64,000 nucleotides of DNA from Fasciola hepatica (Eukaryota > Platyhelminthes > Trematoda > Plagiorchiida > Fasciolidae). Location of the stretch: contig CANUEZ040000213.1 in assembly GCA_948099385.1 (NCBI GenBank), forward strand, positions 186,001-250,000, in the 5' to 3' direction. The notes under the pieces are model-generated. The model made no database searches. It saw only the letters and a list, made by a program, of their open reading frames with translations, and had not been told where the DNA came from. A program made the position numbers and the translations under genes. Positions 13,125 through 25,320 of the stretch are shown here, in pieces (position 1 is the first letter of the stretch; every line of letters starts with the position of its first letter).

Positions 13125-14825
13125 GCATTCGATTGCCTTGCTACACTGAATGACCGTTGAAGAACACTAGCCTATGCTACAATCAACCCTCACTTTCAAA
13201 AGTATTGACAGAGCAAATGCAAGGCTCACTGTTTAGTGAGGGTCGCTTCAAAACTGAACCCTGTTAGGGGCGACCACTTGCATTCTGAACTCCAAATTCT
13301 TTCATAATCTAAGGCGACCATAGCGTGAATAATTTTCACATATGCTACTTTTTGAGTGTCTAGAAAAAAAATGCATCAATGAAATGTGTTATAAGTACTT
13401 AACAGTGACACAGATTTATCCATGGATCTTCTAATTATCTTAAGTCTTGGTTATAGAGAGTAAGTTGTTTGGTTCCGTCCCACCAGCTCTAGTGAGAAGT
13501 CTATTCCGCTTACGAATCATCTTATTTTATCAGCTAGAAACACATCGTTTATATAGGAAGAAACAATCATTGACGTCAGTCGTTGCAACGCATAAGTAGC
13601 CTGTCCTCCTATTGGTTGATTGATCACACGACCAGCTGCCATTTGACGGGAATCCGTTCGCGTCTCATCGATTCGCTGCATTGTCATTCGAGCATCTGCT
13701 GGCACAAGCACTGACTTGGATTCCGGCCAGGCACTGACATGAGTCAGCCCATACCCTCACATGAGCTTTCATAAAATATTTTTAAAATCAGTAGATTTTA
13801 TAGTCTTATATCATTGGGTGTCAACTGGTGCATGAGCTTGTACTCGTGGTAGGGCAGAGGAGCGAACTGAACCTGCACTCCCATTATCATCATCCGTGGT
13901 GGTGGAATCCTTTCAGGTCCATATGGTATTAACTCATTAGTCACGTTTGCTTCACCGAAGAAATATCATTTCCGCTATTGTGACTGATGTATACGGAGTG
14001 AAGATACCAGAATGTTCTTGGTGTAAAAACGAATATCTTATTTGCCAAGAGGGTTTCTGTTTGCCTTTGAAGTACTAGGTCTTCTGAGGTACCCATGAAA
14101 TTAAACAAATATTCCACAACTCCTGTTCGTCCAAATGATTTGTTTCCTATTCAATTAGAACCAATCTAGTAAAGGAGTTGGTACTAATGTGAAATGACTC
14201 AGTTGTCGTATTTCCAACTAAATCATGCACTTTCATAAGATTTTGCCTCTTTTGGGTAACGAAGTGATGAGCACATGTTCCATATACTACAGAGGGGTCA
14301 AACTATCTCTTGAAAACCTGTATTTGAGTGGATTACTGATGGCCCGTCTTGAAGAATTTCCATAAACGAAGCACCAAAAAACGACCTACTCAACGTCGTC
14401 TACTTCCAAACACTTTTCGAAGATAGAAATTTTCTTTGTGTCTCGGTCTTAACCCCCACGAAATTCTCATCCCTACTTCTAGCACAAACCGGTGGATGGT
14501 GGCAGATTTTGATCAAACCCTAGGTTCAATTGTGTATTTTTGTTTGTCAAAGACAAACTATATCAGCGAGAAATATAACAGTGAGTGAGACAGCCACAAA
14601 TCTTATTTTGGGCAATAAACTCAACAAAATATGACACAAGATGATCTTGGGAAATGCTCCGTAGACCACAACGATGATGGTGTTGGTGATAGGTGAATTG
14701 TACACAACGTAAAAACATGCTGAAAAAGATCTCAGGAAACAATTGATAACCCATCACGCATGAGGCAAGGTGGGAACGTCCTATGTTAGACGTATTCATG
14801 AAAACCAAGACAGAAATACCGAGTG
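13125..14825. repeat. Inverted repeat D, arm 1
   Basis: This interval is the reverse complement of 56290-57998 with many small substitutions. Both arms end abruptly: at the GACGAAAC string near 13125/57998, and at GGTATTTCT near 14825/56290. No transposase was recognised and the ends are not obvious terminal inverted repeats, so the element class is open. The minus strand around 13770-13440 is promoter- or LTR-like (see arm 2). Confidence 0.8.
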
Positions 14826-15501
14826 ATTGAATATATTCCAAATTGGTAACAACGTTTTGTGATGCAATCAGGGTCAGATCAAAGCATATTACGTTTCGTA
14901 CAAACTAAACGTTTTTCTTACTGGCTACTAACATCCGGTTAGTAGTCACATTCTACATGTGAATCTCTCCCAAGTCATTCTCCTATGTTGTTGGCACAAA
15001 GTTTGGTCATTTTAGTGAACTCAGTCCCGATTCGTGATTGGTCCTTAATCCAATCTGACGGTAACGTGACAATATGATTTTATTTTATTCACATGGATTT
15101 GATCTTACTCTTTCATGTGATTTGAACAGTCTTATCCGTTTCCCACTTTCTGACATTGACCTGAATTTGTTTGAATGAACATATGACGCTCCCGCCTGGT
15201 TTAACAGCAAATTTGACTATCCACGATCTGTGTCTCGCTCGGTTCAAAATTTGGCTGTATGTTTTCGCTATTCATTGTTCAATAACGTTGTACTGATTAT
15301 AGAACCGTGTTTCGGATTATTACGTCTATCAGTTGAAGTCTTCTGAAATTTGTTCGAGACGCGAAGTAAGCCACACCGAGAAGGAGCACCCTAGAAAGGC
15401 TTAAAGCAGCTAGGTCGTACGAACCTGAGTGGAATTCAATCGAAACGGTCAAAGTTGACGGTCGAAAGGATTTCGCTAACAGTTAGCCAATTCACCAAGC
15501 A
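14826..15501 (+). other. Upstream leader, possibly LTR, of the BEL/Pao gag
   Basis: No gene was recognised here. It lies directly 5' of the BEL/Pao gag start. BEL elements carry an LTR and primer-binding leader at this place, so part of it may be LTR. I could not find a matching 3' LTR in the window to prove boundaries. A TATA-like AT-rich zone lies near 15070-15085. Confidence 0.3.
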
Positions 15502-16711
15502 ATGCAGACCAATTCAGACAAGTCTTTATCGGCCCCCGATCTGGAACGTTACACGACTGAGTCAGAAGAAACCATGGATCTCTTCAAGAAATTTAAAGAA
15601 CGTTTGCGGTTGTTGGAGTGCAAGTTCAACATGAAGAGTGGAAAATATGAGGATCAGTATGCAAGAGCTACCACAGTCGAAGAGAAACCCGGTGGTGAGT
15701 CCCCAGTGGTCGAACGATCGCGGCCGCTGTCTACATTGGTATTTGGGGCCAGTGCCCAACCTGTTTCCGGGTTTGATACACCTCCATTTCCATCAAATAA
15801 GACCATTGGTTGTCAGAAGTTTAGTCAGGCACCCATATCTCATTCATTCACTTTACCACAAAGAGAAATAATTTATTTTGATGGAAACCCGAAAAAGTAT
15901 TGGCTGTTCATGAGAAGTTTTGATAGTGCCATTGGGAAACGAGACATGGATGACGAGTGTCGCCTATCGTATTTGATACACTACTGTAAGGGTGAGGCTA
16001 ATGAAGCCATCGAGAGCTGTTCTATCCTGGACCCCAGCGAGGGAGACCAAGGCGCCTTAGAAATTCTCCGTAGGAGGTTTGGCCAAGCCCACGTGATAGC
16101 CAGGGCACACCTAGATAGCCTCGTGGACGGGCCCATCAATAAAACCTTGGACTCAATGGTGCTGATGAAGTTGGCCGGGGAAATGCGGAACTGCCAAAAC
16201 ACTCTGAGTCAGTTAAATCGTGTTGCCGACCTCAACGCCTCTAGAACGCTTTCGGAAATAGTACGCAGACTACCTCAAGCCCTCCAGTTTAAGTGGTCTG
16301 AGGTTGCCGCGTCTATCATACGACTAGGGGGAGAGCCAGTTTTCTCGGATTTGACGGAATTTGTAGATGAGAGGTCGATGTACAAATGGTTCATCAATCC
16401 TATTCTGTCACTTGGTCGAACTTACAAGCACGACCTCCTGCTGATGGGAACGCACCGCACAAAGCGTTGCTGCATCACTCACAAACAACTGTAGCGCCAT
16501 CTGTTAAGCCGACAATAGCACGCAGGTGCTGTATGCAGTGCGAGGGAGACCATTACACGGACCAGTGTGGGAAGTTTATAGCGTGGAGTGTACCGGAGAG
16601 GCTTTCCTTTGTGGAGTCTAAAAAACTGTGTCATTTATGCCTAAAACCGAATCACGAGTCCGTCAATTGCAGGTCACGCATGACTTGTGGTATAGGACGT
16701 TGTATGCTTAC
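15502..16711 (+). pseudogene. gag: BEL/Pao retrotransposon gag, frameshifted and truncated
   Basis: The frame opens at 15502 and runs 330 codons to 16494. It contains a coiled-coil-like start (MDLFKKFKERLRLLE) and a BEL/Pao gag core (DUF1759 type) with YFDGNPKKYWLFMRSFDS, LSYLIHYCKGEANEAI and ALEILRRRFGQAHVIARAHL. A shift near 16386-16400 moves the real frame to 16386-16775. There two zinc knuckles appear: CMQCEGDHYTDQC and CHLCLKPNHESVNC, then the start of the CGIGRC cysteine cluster. At about 16711 the sequence changes abruptly to PLE-A, so protease, RT, RNase H and integrase are absent. It is the best preserved protein fragment in the window, but not functional. The clean C-x2-C-x3-H-x4-C spacing supports the BEL/Pao call. 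Confidence 0.85.
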
Positions 16712-18390
16712 AGGCATAATGACAACGTTCGAAACCATAAGATCCCGTCGTCGGCCGTCGCTCGTCATCTTCTGATGACGCAACATCCAGCTGACCGAAG
16801 CACTGCGTTTCGGGTCATTTACGTGGCAAAGAATACCAGGCTGTTGAGGTTTGTTCAAAACACTGCCATACATTGATGAAAACCTAATATTGTGTCAGCA
16901 GAAACAGTTCTTTGTTCATGTGTCTTTACCATGGTGACGTAACTTGATTATTGAAATTTCCCTTATATTTATCGAACAATATGGTTTTACATGAACTTAT
17001 ATAAACAGTATGGTTGTGCAGTGTGCAACATGTTGAGATGCAGCGAAATCGTCCCGGACATGAATCGTGCAATGTTGCAACTGTGGCTTTTCTTTTCAAG
17101 ATTATTTCGGGAAAAGCATGCTTAAATTTCTTCAGATCTCGTCTCTCGAAATCAACCATTAGGTCTATCGATGACCTAGTCAGATTGAGATGTAAAATTG
17201 CCACGATTCGAGTTCGTTTTAATTTTCGGGAACAAAATGTGTCCGTGGCTACAGATACCCGATTACGTTTTGCAAACGCTTACGGAGAAATAATATCTGT
17301 GCCTCTACCAGGAATTCGAGACGTTTGATGCGATGTCAGATTGATGATTATAAAGAAAATCTAACGACACTTCAGACCACGTGCATCGAATGATCAATAA
17401 TTCTTGACGAACTGAGCCTCGTTAGCCGAATCAAATTTACCAACTTGTGCATGGGAAACATACGAAAATCCAAACTTTGTACATTCAACAAGCTTCACAA
17501 TTCCATCGTTCACAAGTTAGCCGAACCAAATTTTCCGAAACAACGAGAAACGTTTGTGAACAATTTGTCATCGGTTGCACGAATGAACTTCAACTACAGG
17601 CTCTTTCGTGTGGTCTACGTTTGTGCATACCACCGAGTAAAATAAACAGCATAAAGACACAGGCGCAATTCGCATATCTATTCGAACAACTACAAATAGT
17701 CAAACCAACTTGAAAAGATGCGGAGACTTGGTTCAAAGCAAAGCTGATTGACTTGGAACGACAGTACCGGATGACATCGTCCAAACGTAAGTCACTCTTC
17801 ACGCCTGAGCACATTCACATCCGCCATTGAAGAGCTACAGTTGCGACCTGATTGGTTAGTTTTACGCTCTAACAAGGGATCCGGAGCAGTGTTGATCCAT
17901 CGGAATGATTATGAGAAGAAGATGGAAAGTGTTCTTCATGATTCCAGCAAGTTTTTACTCGAAGATGACTGTGATAACCCTAAAGAACTATAACAACAGA
18001 TATCGACAGAAGTACAGTTTCTACTAGAAGGACACTTGATCGATGAAACAACAGCTCACCATCTGAAGCCAAAAGGAACTCAAACTGCACAACTGTATGG
18101 TTTACCGAAACTACACAAACCCGGAGTGCCACTTCGACCAATACTACTACTACTATTTCTACTGCTACTACTACTACTACTACTACTACTACTATGTATG
18201 ACAAATTCACCACAACACGAATTTGCCAAATGGCTGGAGAAATTGCTCGAGCCAGTTCATAAATCAATGGTCAGACACACTATGAAAGACAGTTTAGAAG
18301 TAGTAAAGCTTTTGGACCAGATCAATGTGAAAGGGAAAAACATGGCTTCATTTGATTTCCAATCATTGTTTACGAATGTTCCCGGTCGGA
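16711..18390 (+). mobile_element. Penelope-like element family A, copy 4: C-terminal tail followed by 5' half of a second unit
   Basis: 16711-16876 encodes the extreme C-terminus of PLE-A (RNHKIPSSAVARHLLMTQHP, ending NTAIH). About 140 bases later a second unit begins. It has a 104-codon frame (17014-17328, unknown function), then 17447-17713 with the PLE N-terminal segment CTNELQLQALSCGLRLCIPP. Past a stop at 17713 it reads AETWFKAKLIDLERQYRM, LRSNKGSGAVLIHRNDYEKK, QQISTEVQFLLEG, GLPKLHKPGVPLRPI, FAKWLEKLLEPV and FQSLFTNVPGR. It breaks off near 18390 before the catalytic YVDD. This tail-then-head order is the usual partial tandem that gives PLEs their pseudo-LTRs. The whole segment is almost identical to the reverse complement of 38600-36960. 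Confidence 0.85.
18141..18195. repeat. (ACT)n microsatellite inside PLE-A RT
   Basis: This trinucleotide run reads mainly as leucine codons in the PLE-A frame, between GVPLRPI and MTNSPQHEFAKWL. The open frame continues on both sides. It is the plus-strand counterpart of the tracts at 3579-3640 and 37010-37157. Confidence 0.92.
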
Positions 18391-18425
18391 TTTTTCTTAA
18401 CCACATTCCATAGGGAGCGTGACGT

Positions 18426-18960
18426 TTGATCAACCGTCACTCTGGAAGAAAGTTGCCGCCCATTTTCAAAGAACTTCTGAGGCGAACGGGTATACAGAAT
18501 GATATATATTCAAACACTCAGCCACTTCCGAACAGAGCGAAGGTCACCATCGTACTAAAAGTAACGGCCTTCCTTTGGTTACTTTACATGTGTGATGGCA
18601 TCAACAGCCTACCCAGCAGATCCTTCGACTGTGCAGTTGATCGTACTTATTACTCTGCAAAAGTAATCGTTTTCTCTACCTCCCGGATGAAAATGCCGTC
18701 GGTGAAATAAACACGGCCATGTCTAGTTACATTTACTGATTCAACTGCAGGTGCGCAGCCACCTGTACATTGGCAGAACGAAGAGACCATGGCGTAACCG
18801 AATGGTAAAGCACATTCCGGTTTGGCCACAAAGAGCGATGAGTTTGCGGAAACAAAATCGGTGACGTAACTGACTGAATACCGAACCCTGGAACTATCTG
18901 TTACGCAAAACCTGCAGAACACTAAGCACTGCGTTTATTCGAGCACGACGATCACCGTCA
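18426..18960 (+). mobile_element. Penelope-like element family B, C-terminal fragment, copy 2
   Basis: The frame reads LPPIFKELLRRTGIQNDIYS, then NSLPSRSFDCAVDRTYYSAK, then a frame change to TSRMKMPSVK. This corresponds to the PLE linker between the RT thumb and the GIY-YIG nuclease (compare the LRRTYYSAK-type segment). The RT core is missing because the block begins inside it. The same segment is at 8600-8264 (minus) and 58395-58720. Confidence 0.65.
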
Positions 18961-21603
18961 TCTGCGTCACAAACATTCAAAGACTACTGAGACACGCGGA
19001 GCGGTTAGCAAATAACCATCACTAACCTCAACAGTGCAAACAGCGAAAGCGGCTAATTACGTCAGTTTTGCCTTGATAATCTGTTTCTAGTTGCAAACCC
19101 TTGTTGTGTGATTCAGGTTGTGTGCTTGCCTTTGGTCTTATGATACTGGTCAATTCACCATTTATGAATGATCACATTGACGGCAGTAGGCTCTAGTGAA
19201 GATGCAGCAAAAAGGTCCGGAATACATCGTGCTATCTGATGCTATTGGCTTCTGCGTTCCAGTTTGTATCAGGAAGGTTGTGTTTTTAAGTATTTATTGG
19301 TTTCTTTTTGTGGTCTGACAAGCCCCCTCATCAAAAATGCCTTCTGACTATAGTTTGCCGATTTTCTTCTAGGGGACCCAAGCAATTTAGCTAACCATTC
19401 TCCTATTATACTATCAAGCGAGTTTTCTGTGTCTAAAGAGTCTTCGCACTGTTTTTTTTACTATTTCATATTCATCTCCATAGTGTATTGTAAACAAACG
19501 TTGACTTGGTCGAATCAATCCGTTTGTAAACAATGGGCAAAGAATTAGGTGAAATGATGAATAAGCATTTGATTGAAAATACACAAGAAAGCCATTGCCC
19601 TTGACGAAAGTTATACTTGGAAGATGACAATCACGGAATCGATCATTATCTGGTGCAATACGGTGGATTCCATCCATCCCGGCTAGTAGCTCATTTAACT
19701 TTACATGCCGGTCTGGATAGTTGGATAATCACTGCCAGCAATTTACTGATGACAGATAGACAAAACAAGCGCATGAAAAATGATCCAGATTGAAGATTCC
19801 ATACTAAACTTGATAAATTAATGTATGGTGAACTAATTGATGTAAATACTTATATAGTTCTTTCGTTGCTGCTGACTTCCTATCTGTGGGACCAAGAAAT
19901 ACAAAAGCGTATGAAATGATTCATCTGAGCTATCAAGGCTCAGATCACCAGTGACTAGCAGGAAAGAGCTGTACTTCTGGCATTTTTGAAGTCATCAGCA
20001 GTGTATATCCAACAAGTCCCATCCACCCACAGGTGAAACCCAGAGGGTCTCGTGATGAGCCATGAGCGTTGCACATCAGGCTATTCGAACTACCAATAGT
20101 TTGCCTCGTCCCAACAAGGTATGATATTGTGCTCACCGTATGTACAACTAAGCTGCTTTTCTGATCCACCTTTGCTGACACTATTTTTTAAATTATTGCA
20201 ATCATCTACTGCCACGTTGCCCTGTCGCAGATATTCATAACAATTTGAGTCATCCATAGAAGACCTCGTAAACTCACAGGTTACCAGCTGACAAGCGACA
20301 TCATTATGAATTGGTGCTATCACGGGCAGAAAAGCAAAGTGCCGGATGACGCACTGCTCCTGGTCTCTCGCCGCCGGATTTTGAGAGTCTCGACGTTATA
20401 TGAAACAATGTACGTTCTCTGTTTGACAATCTCAAGGACCCAACTTCTAACCTGTTGCTCACGCATTCCGAAATACTTATGTGCCATGCCTCCAAGAAAC
20501 TTGACCTAAGGCTGACATAGACAAATCCATGGTGGAAATCGGAAACGTTTTACGCCTCCAACGGTACAGACGGAACTATACAAAAATATTCAAGTGGTAG
20601 CCTTGCCGCCTATATAAATTCTACACGACACAGCAGGACTAGTGTCTCAATTCCCCATGGTTCTACTCCATGGTCACAACACAAATTTAATCAACAACAA
20701 CCAAAACATCAACAACTTTAGTCAAAAGGTAATTTCGCAGTCGAAACTATAAAACACTGATGTTGAATCTGCTGCCCTTTGAAAATGATTTACTTCCATC
20801 TCAGAAGAGTAATCTTACTCATCCCAAAACAATTACGAAGGAAAGAGTAATTATCATTCGAAATATACAACACACTTGAGGTTCCTTGACTACCAACAAA
20901 AGTTAGGACTATATTTTATCCCGAAATTTTCTGCACTTCTAGAACATATGGTTTGGGAGCAATCTTTTCTGTGACCAACAGAAGGGCCACCCGTCTGACG
21001 ACCTCGGCTAGACCAAGAAAATGTCCAATACCTTCGTTACACGACGATGCTAATGACATCCCGACTATCGTGATGTGTCGAAATTCCCGAGCAGGTTTTC
21101 AAGCTTTTCGAGTTCACCAAATTCGTCATGTCTGCTGAAGCACGTGGTCTACTTTCAGCAGTACACAAATACGGAGCAGGGCCTCAGCGAACAAATAACT
21201 ACGGCAATTACCGTTCACTCGACTCATTCCCAGCCAAGACTGTTGGCTTCCAGCCACAATGATACCCATACCGGGAACGGAACGAGAGCCATGGATTTCC
21301 TTCGAATATTACTCTGCTCATCAGTATTGAATATGCAGTGCTTCATTGTCTCGCGACTAATCCCAAGTTTCTACAACTGAAGCAGCAGCGAGCTTAGTAA
21401 ATTTCATTTCCAATTCCATCAGTGACCAATGTAAATCCGTTAGATGTGTCCTTCTAGATTAAGTATCAGCATTTTACTTTAGGCCAAGTACCTTACTTTT
21501 CAAAAGCTTGAGTCGTTTAGTTGCTTTAACTGCCTATTGCTTGAAAGACTAATTCCCGTGTAGAACATACTGTACCAAATGCGGAAAAAAGGTTAGCTAA
21601 ACA

Positions 21604-21813
21604 CTCTTAAGCGGTGTCAAAGTTCTTCAAGGAACTGTTTTTCCTCAATATTTGTTATCGTTCTACATTTGCGACTTGAAAGTATCCCACTCGGCTGCTC
21701 TGTTCAAATACGGCGATGACGTCATTTTGGCTCGGTCAGACTGGTTTTCGCATGCTGAAACGACGGTTGGGAAACTGCCCCGATTATTCTTGGAAATTAA
21801 TAAATTACAGTGA
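21604..21813 (+). pseudogene. Non-LTR retrotransposon RT palm fragment, copy 2
   Basis: Sixty-nine uninterrupted codons read LLSGVKVLQGTVFPQYLLSF, then YICDLK and LFKYGDDVILARSDWF. This fits the RT signature SGVPQGTVLSP..F..YI.DL followed by (F/Y)YADD. The second-motif proline and the serine of LSP are mutated here. The surrounding DNA has no extended frame. A downstream plus-strand frame (22181-22435) contains CETLQY and FHIIFHCPMW, which could be the decayed cysteine-histidine tail of such an element, but that is a guess. Confidence 0.5.
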
Positions 21814-23005
21814 TTCACTGCTCCTCGGTTTGCCGCTTATTCATTCGTACGCCAGTACGTACTTAAAACTCTTCGATACTGCTTGTCCATTACTCCCTCG
21901 GTTTACTTGGAAAGGACAACATTATACTTGGTATAGGTTTGCTCTTTACCATTAGTTTTACTGAAATAATCTTAAGAGACCTCACATCAAATTTATATGA
22001 CAATCGCCTAACAGCATCAGTCTTATTCGCAGGTAAGATCGAGGAGACTTTACACACCACATATTATGACATTTTTCTCAGGTGACTGTGTTTTATTCCG
22101 TCTCACTAACTCCAGTGAGAAAACCCTTCTGCCGTTGAGCGATCTCGTTTATCAACGAAAAACAAAGAATATATAGGCTGTTGTCTGCGGTATACATGAC
22201 TGACCATTCATGTGACTTTTATCATTTTTGTGGTATTCACTCACTAAGACAGTGTACATACCTGCGCGCAATATGTGAAACACTACAGTACGTCGTGTGC
22301 CGTACCCGTGTACTGATTCCTTGGCTTCCTGTGCAGGATAATACTACATTATTCCATATAATATTCCACTGTCCCATGTGGCCACAAGTGGCCCACAACG
22401 CATTGACTCAACTTGTGTGGGCAACCACCCCTTGAAGCTTAAGCAACGCTGACAAGATTCATCACATCTCGGTCAGTCCACTCCTTCGATTGGTTGTCCT
22501 ATCGCCCGAGTTTGTGTCGTCTCATACCTTGGGGCTTGGTATCGCTCCAGCTCTAACTGCCAAAGTGACTTGGCTGTCCACCAAAGCTGAATTAACACAC
22601 ATCAATCTATCCTCTTTCTTACCTAGATATTCTGTAGGTCCATTCCATTCTCGTATTTTGACAAATAAGGGTGAGATTTTATCTGAACCATTAACCCGTT
22701 CTTGTTTGGATAGTCTTTCCTTCCGTTTTGGACGACTGAAGAACACCACAAATCCTGGCTCAAGCAGTGGGATTATTTCAAATGATTCACACGCAAGCCG
22801 TTAAATCACAATATATTAATGCAAGTGAAGGGATTGGACCAGTCGGAGAAAGTGTGTTCTCGAAATGTGCTCAGTGGAAATAACGGTACAATTGAAACAG
22901 CTCACACACCCAGCCATCATAAAAGAACTTAACTATTACATTAAGTTCCTTACGAAAGTGGCACTGGCGAGAGATCACTTTTAGTTCCTCGAGGAACGTA
23001 TTATG

Positions 23006-24345
23006 GGTCTGTATTTCCGAGGCTGTACTTTACTGTTTGGACAAGAAACCGGCTATTCATATCGAGCGTGTCATTTCGATTCCAAGCACCTAATGCGCAA
23101 GATACTGTGTGTATACATACTGTGGAGTCAGAAAGTACATTTGTGTCACCTCGTTTTCCTGGTCAATTACCATTGGAAGAAATGCAATTCTTTGACGAAT
23201 ATGTTCCGTCAACTGTGCAAAAACAAGTGAATTCAAAACGTCAAATCTTTTCTAAACGGATAGAGGAATTGTCTCCAACGAGTAAGTTCCCATCGGAAGT
23301 TGAAAGTTTTGTGGAAAATTTATCTGAACTGGAGCTAGATAATACATTGCTAGAGGTGTTATCTTTGGGACCCAAATTCTGCTGCCCAAGCAACCAGAGT
23401 AAACAACTAGATTTTGGGGGTGTGATCTGAGAATCTATACACTCTGTTGTCCAGCTTACCTCCTTCGTCACATTCGGAACCCCATATTCTGAAATCTACC
23501 TCTATGAATACGAGCCATCAATAACATACAGATAAGCCATCAACAAGTGAAGTAAAAAGGACCGAACGTGTAAACTTCCGAGAGAATTACACAAGAATAG
23601 TGACAAGGGTGCAGGTATGGTACTTCCGAATAAGCCAGGCTGCACCACAAAAATAGGAAAAATTTTGAATGATACATCCGAGTTCTTGAAAATGGCATTA
23701 GTGAAGGATAAACACTAATAACAGCGAAAGATCTCTGTCCCACACCTCAAAACAAATTATATAAAATTGCATAACAGACTCGTCTACCTTTGAACAGATG
23801 CAGCCTACAGAACCATCGTTCCCAGATTATATGGATATCCAACAGTTCATAAGAATGTGGTCTGCTTAAGCCCTATGCTTGACATGTGCAATTCACCATA
23901 CCACGCAGTCGCCAAATGGTTGACCATTCTGCTGGAACCGGTTAGACGGAAAATATGAAAGCACAGTCCGAACGACACATTTGAATTTATAAGCTGCGTA
24001 ACAGAGGGAATGTGAAAGATCGGTGGATACTATTGTTAGATGCCGGTTCACCCTTTACCAACGTCTCAATCGATGAAGTCATAGGTTATTTATGTGAATA
24101 TATCGAAAGCTACGCAATCCAGACTGGCTTTCCTTTAGAAGCTTTGAAATAGTTGCTTTTTTGTGCACACAACGTTCAGTTCAAGTTCACCGGCCAAATC
24201 TACCGTCAAAGGACGGGATAGTAATGAGCTTCTCACTCGGACCACTGTGTGCCGACGTCTTTACGGCAAAGTTGGAAAATGCCCACATGAATCAATAGTC
24301 TACATCTGTTGTTTACGCAGACTCCATGACATCCTGTGTGATTGA
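23006..24345 (+). mobile_element. Penelope-like element family C, N-terminus and RT fingers, copy 2
   Basis: 23068-23430 is a 120-codon frame ending with the PLE N-terminal signature LLEVLSLGPKFCCP. After a stop the reading resumes through several frames: NSDKGAGMVLPNKPG (the ADKGG-type motif), RLYGYPTVHKNVVCLSPML, DMCNSPYHAVAKWLTILLEP, FKFTGQIYRQ.DGIVMS.SL, and finally VVYADSM at the YVDD site near 24300-24335. Catalytic YADD has become YADS. There are at least six frame changes or stops. Non-functional. A (CA)n tract and about 290 bases separate it from the C-terminal part at 24640. Confidence 0.8.
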
Positions 24346-24373
24346 ACGGACCGTCAGCTGATACTATGTGAAT

Positions 24374-24392
24374 GCATACGCACACACACACA

Positions 24393-24427
<35 letters not shown>

Positions 24428-24437
24428 CAGCGTATGC
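24374..24437. repeat. (CA)n microsatellite bracketed by an 8-bp inverted repeat
   Basis: The CA run at about 24380-24425 is preceded by GCATACGC (24374-24381) and followed by GCGTATGC (24430-24437), exact reverse complements. It lies just after the YADS motif of the PLE-C reverse transcriptase and interrupts it. Confidence 0.9.
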
Positions 24438-24639
24438 ACACATGAACAGTGATTTTTACTGCCCGGTTATTCGGCAAGTGGCAATCGTTCCCTTTCGTAT
24501 CGGTTTCGTTTTATTGACCTGTAAGTCACGTTCATGTTCACTCACTCAAAGAGCCTTTCAGCAATCTTTTGTTCTGCTTTTCCTAAAGGTTGGGTCATAG
24601 CATTAATCAGATCAACTGTTAGATTTGTTTAACTCAGAC

Positions 24640-25320
24640 ATGATAACGTGCAGTTCACAATGGAAACAGAACCAAACAACACACTAGGCATCCTAGACGT
24701 ACGGATAAGTCGTCGTGAAGACGGTTCAATCAGTCGGTCAGTAAGCAAGAAGGCAATGTGGAATGGACATTACAACCACTTTCACCGTTTCCTGCCTCTT
24801 GAGGAGAAAAAGAACCTAATTGGGTGCCTCACAAGCAGGGCAGGACGAAGATGTTTGGAGGACACAATGGAGGAAGAACTCCGAAAAATGCGAAGGATTT
24901 TTATCCAGAATGACCATCCGGACCGCCTAGTTGATAGTACGATGCAAATGGAGAGGTGGAAAAAACCAGTATACATAACTTGGTCATTCAAATGCGGCAC
25001 GTTCGCAAAGATTGCGCGGATAGCATTGTCAGACGCCATCAGCAAAACATTTTACGCGCAGTTAATCTCCGGCTGTTGTTCTACTCCAGACCAGCAGGGA
25101 TTTTGCGGTTGAAAGACAAAGCACCCGATTCTACAGCCTCATTCTGTGGGTACTCATTCACTTGTTCTTGTGGAACAATGTACATCGACCGCAAGATCAG
25201 AGTTTTGTTTGAACGTATCCTCGTTCAACACCCTGCATGGTTGAACACCAGAGCAATTAAATCGCTCAATGGCGCGGTCGTTTCACACATATTATGGTAT
25301 GAGTTTGAATCACTGTAAAC
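24640..25320 (+). mobile_element. Penelope-like element family C, RT C-terminus and GIY-YIG domain remnant
   Basis: The first frame (24648-25112) reads VQFTMETEPNN, LGILDVRISRREDGSISRSV, NHFHRFLPLEEKKNLIGCL and KTFYAQL, the PLE thumb and linker. A frameshift near 25040 continues as LLFYSRPAG, then FTCSCGTMYIDRKIRVLFER and HPAWLNTRAIKSLNGAVVSH. The CSCGTMYI..K.R.L.ER string is the GIY-YIG core with its cysteine pair, but GRT has become DRK. PLE GIY-YIG endonuclease nicks target DNA; here it is degenerate. Confidence 0.85.

Larger units (their letters stand above)
18398..24350 (+). repeat. Composite block, copy 2
   Basis: This is near-colinear with 58370-64000 and with the reverse complement of 8620-3800. 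It starts at an abrupt switch from PLE-A RT to the PLE-B linker region (string ACCACATTCCA). It runs through the spacer and non-LTR RT remnant into PLE-C. Shared small frames (19414-19677, 19945-20495 on the minus strand, 22181-22435, 22490-22804) are present in two or three copies but correspond to no family I recognise. Confidence 0.85.

Noticed and set aside
17980..18267. Valine-rich minus-strand frame
   Set aside because: It is a shadow of the (ACT)n tract inside PLE-A on the plus strand.
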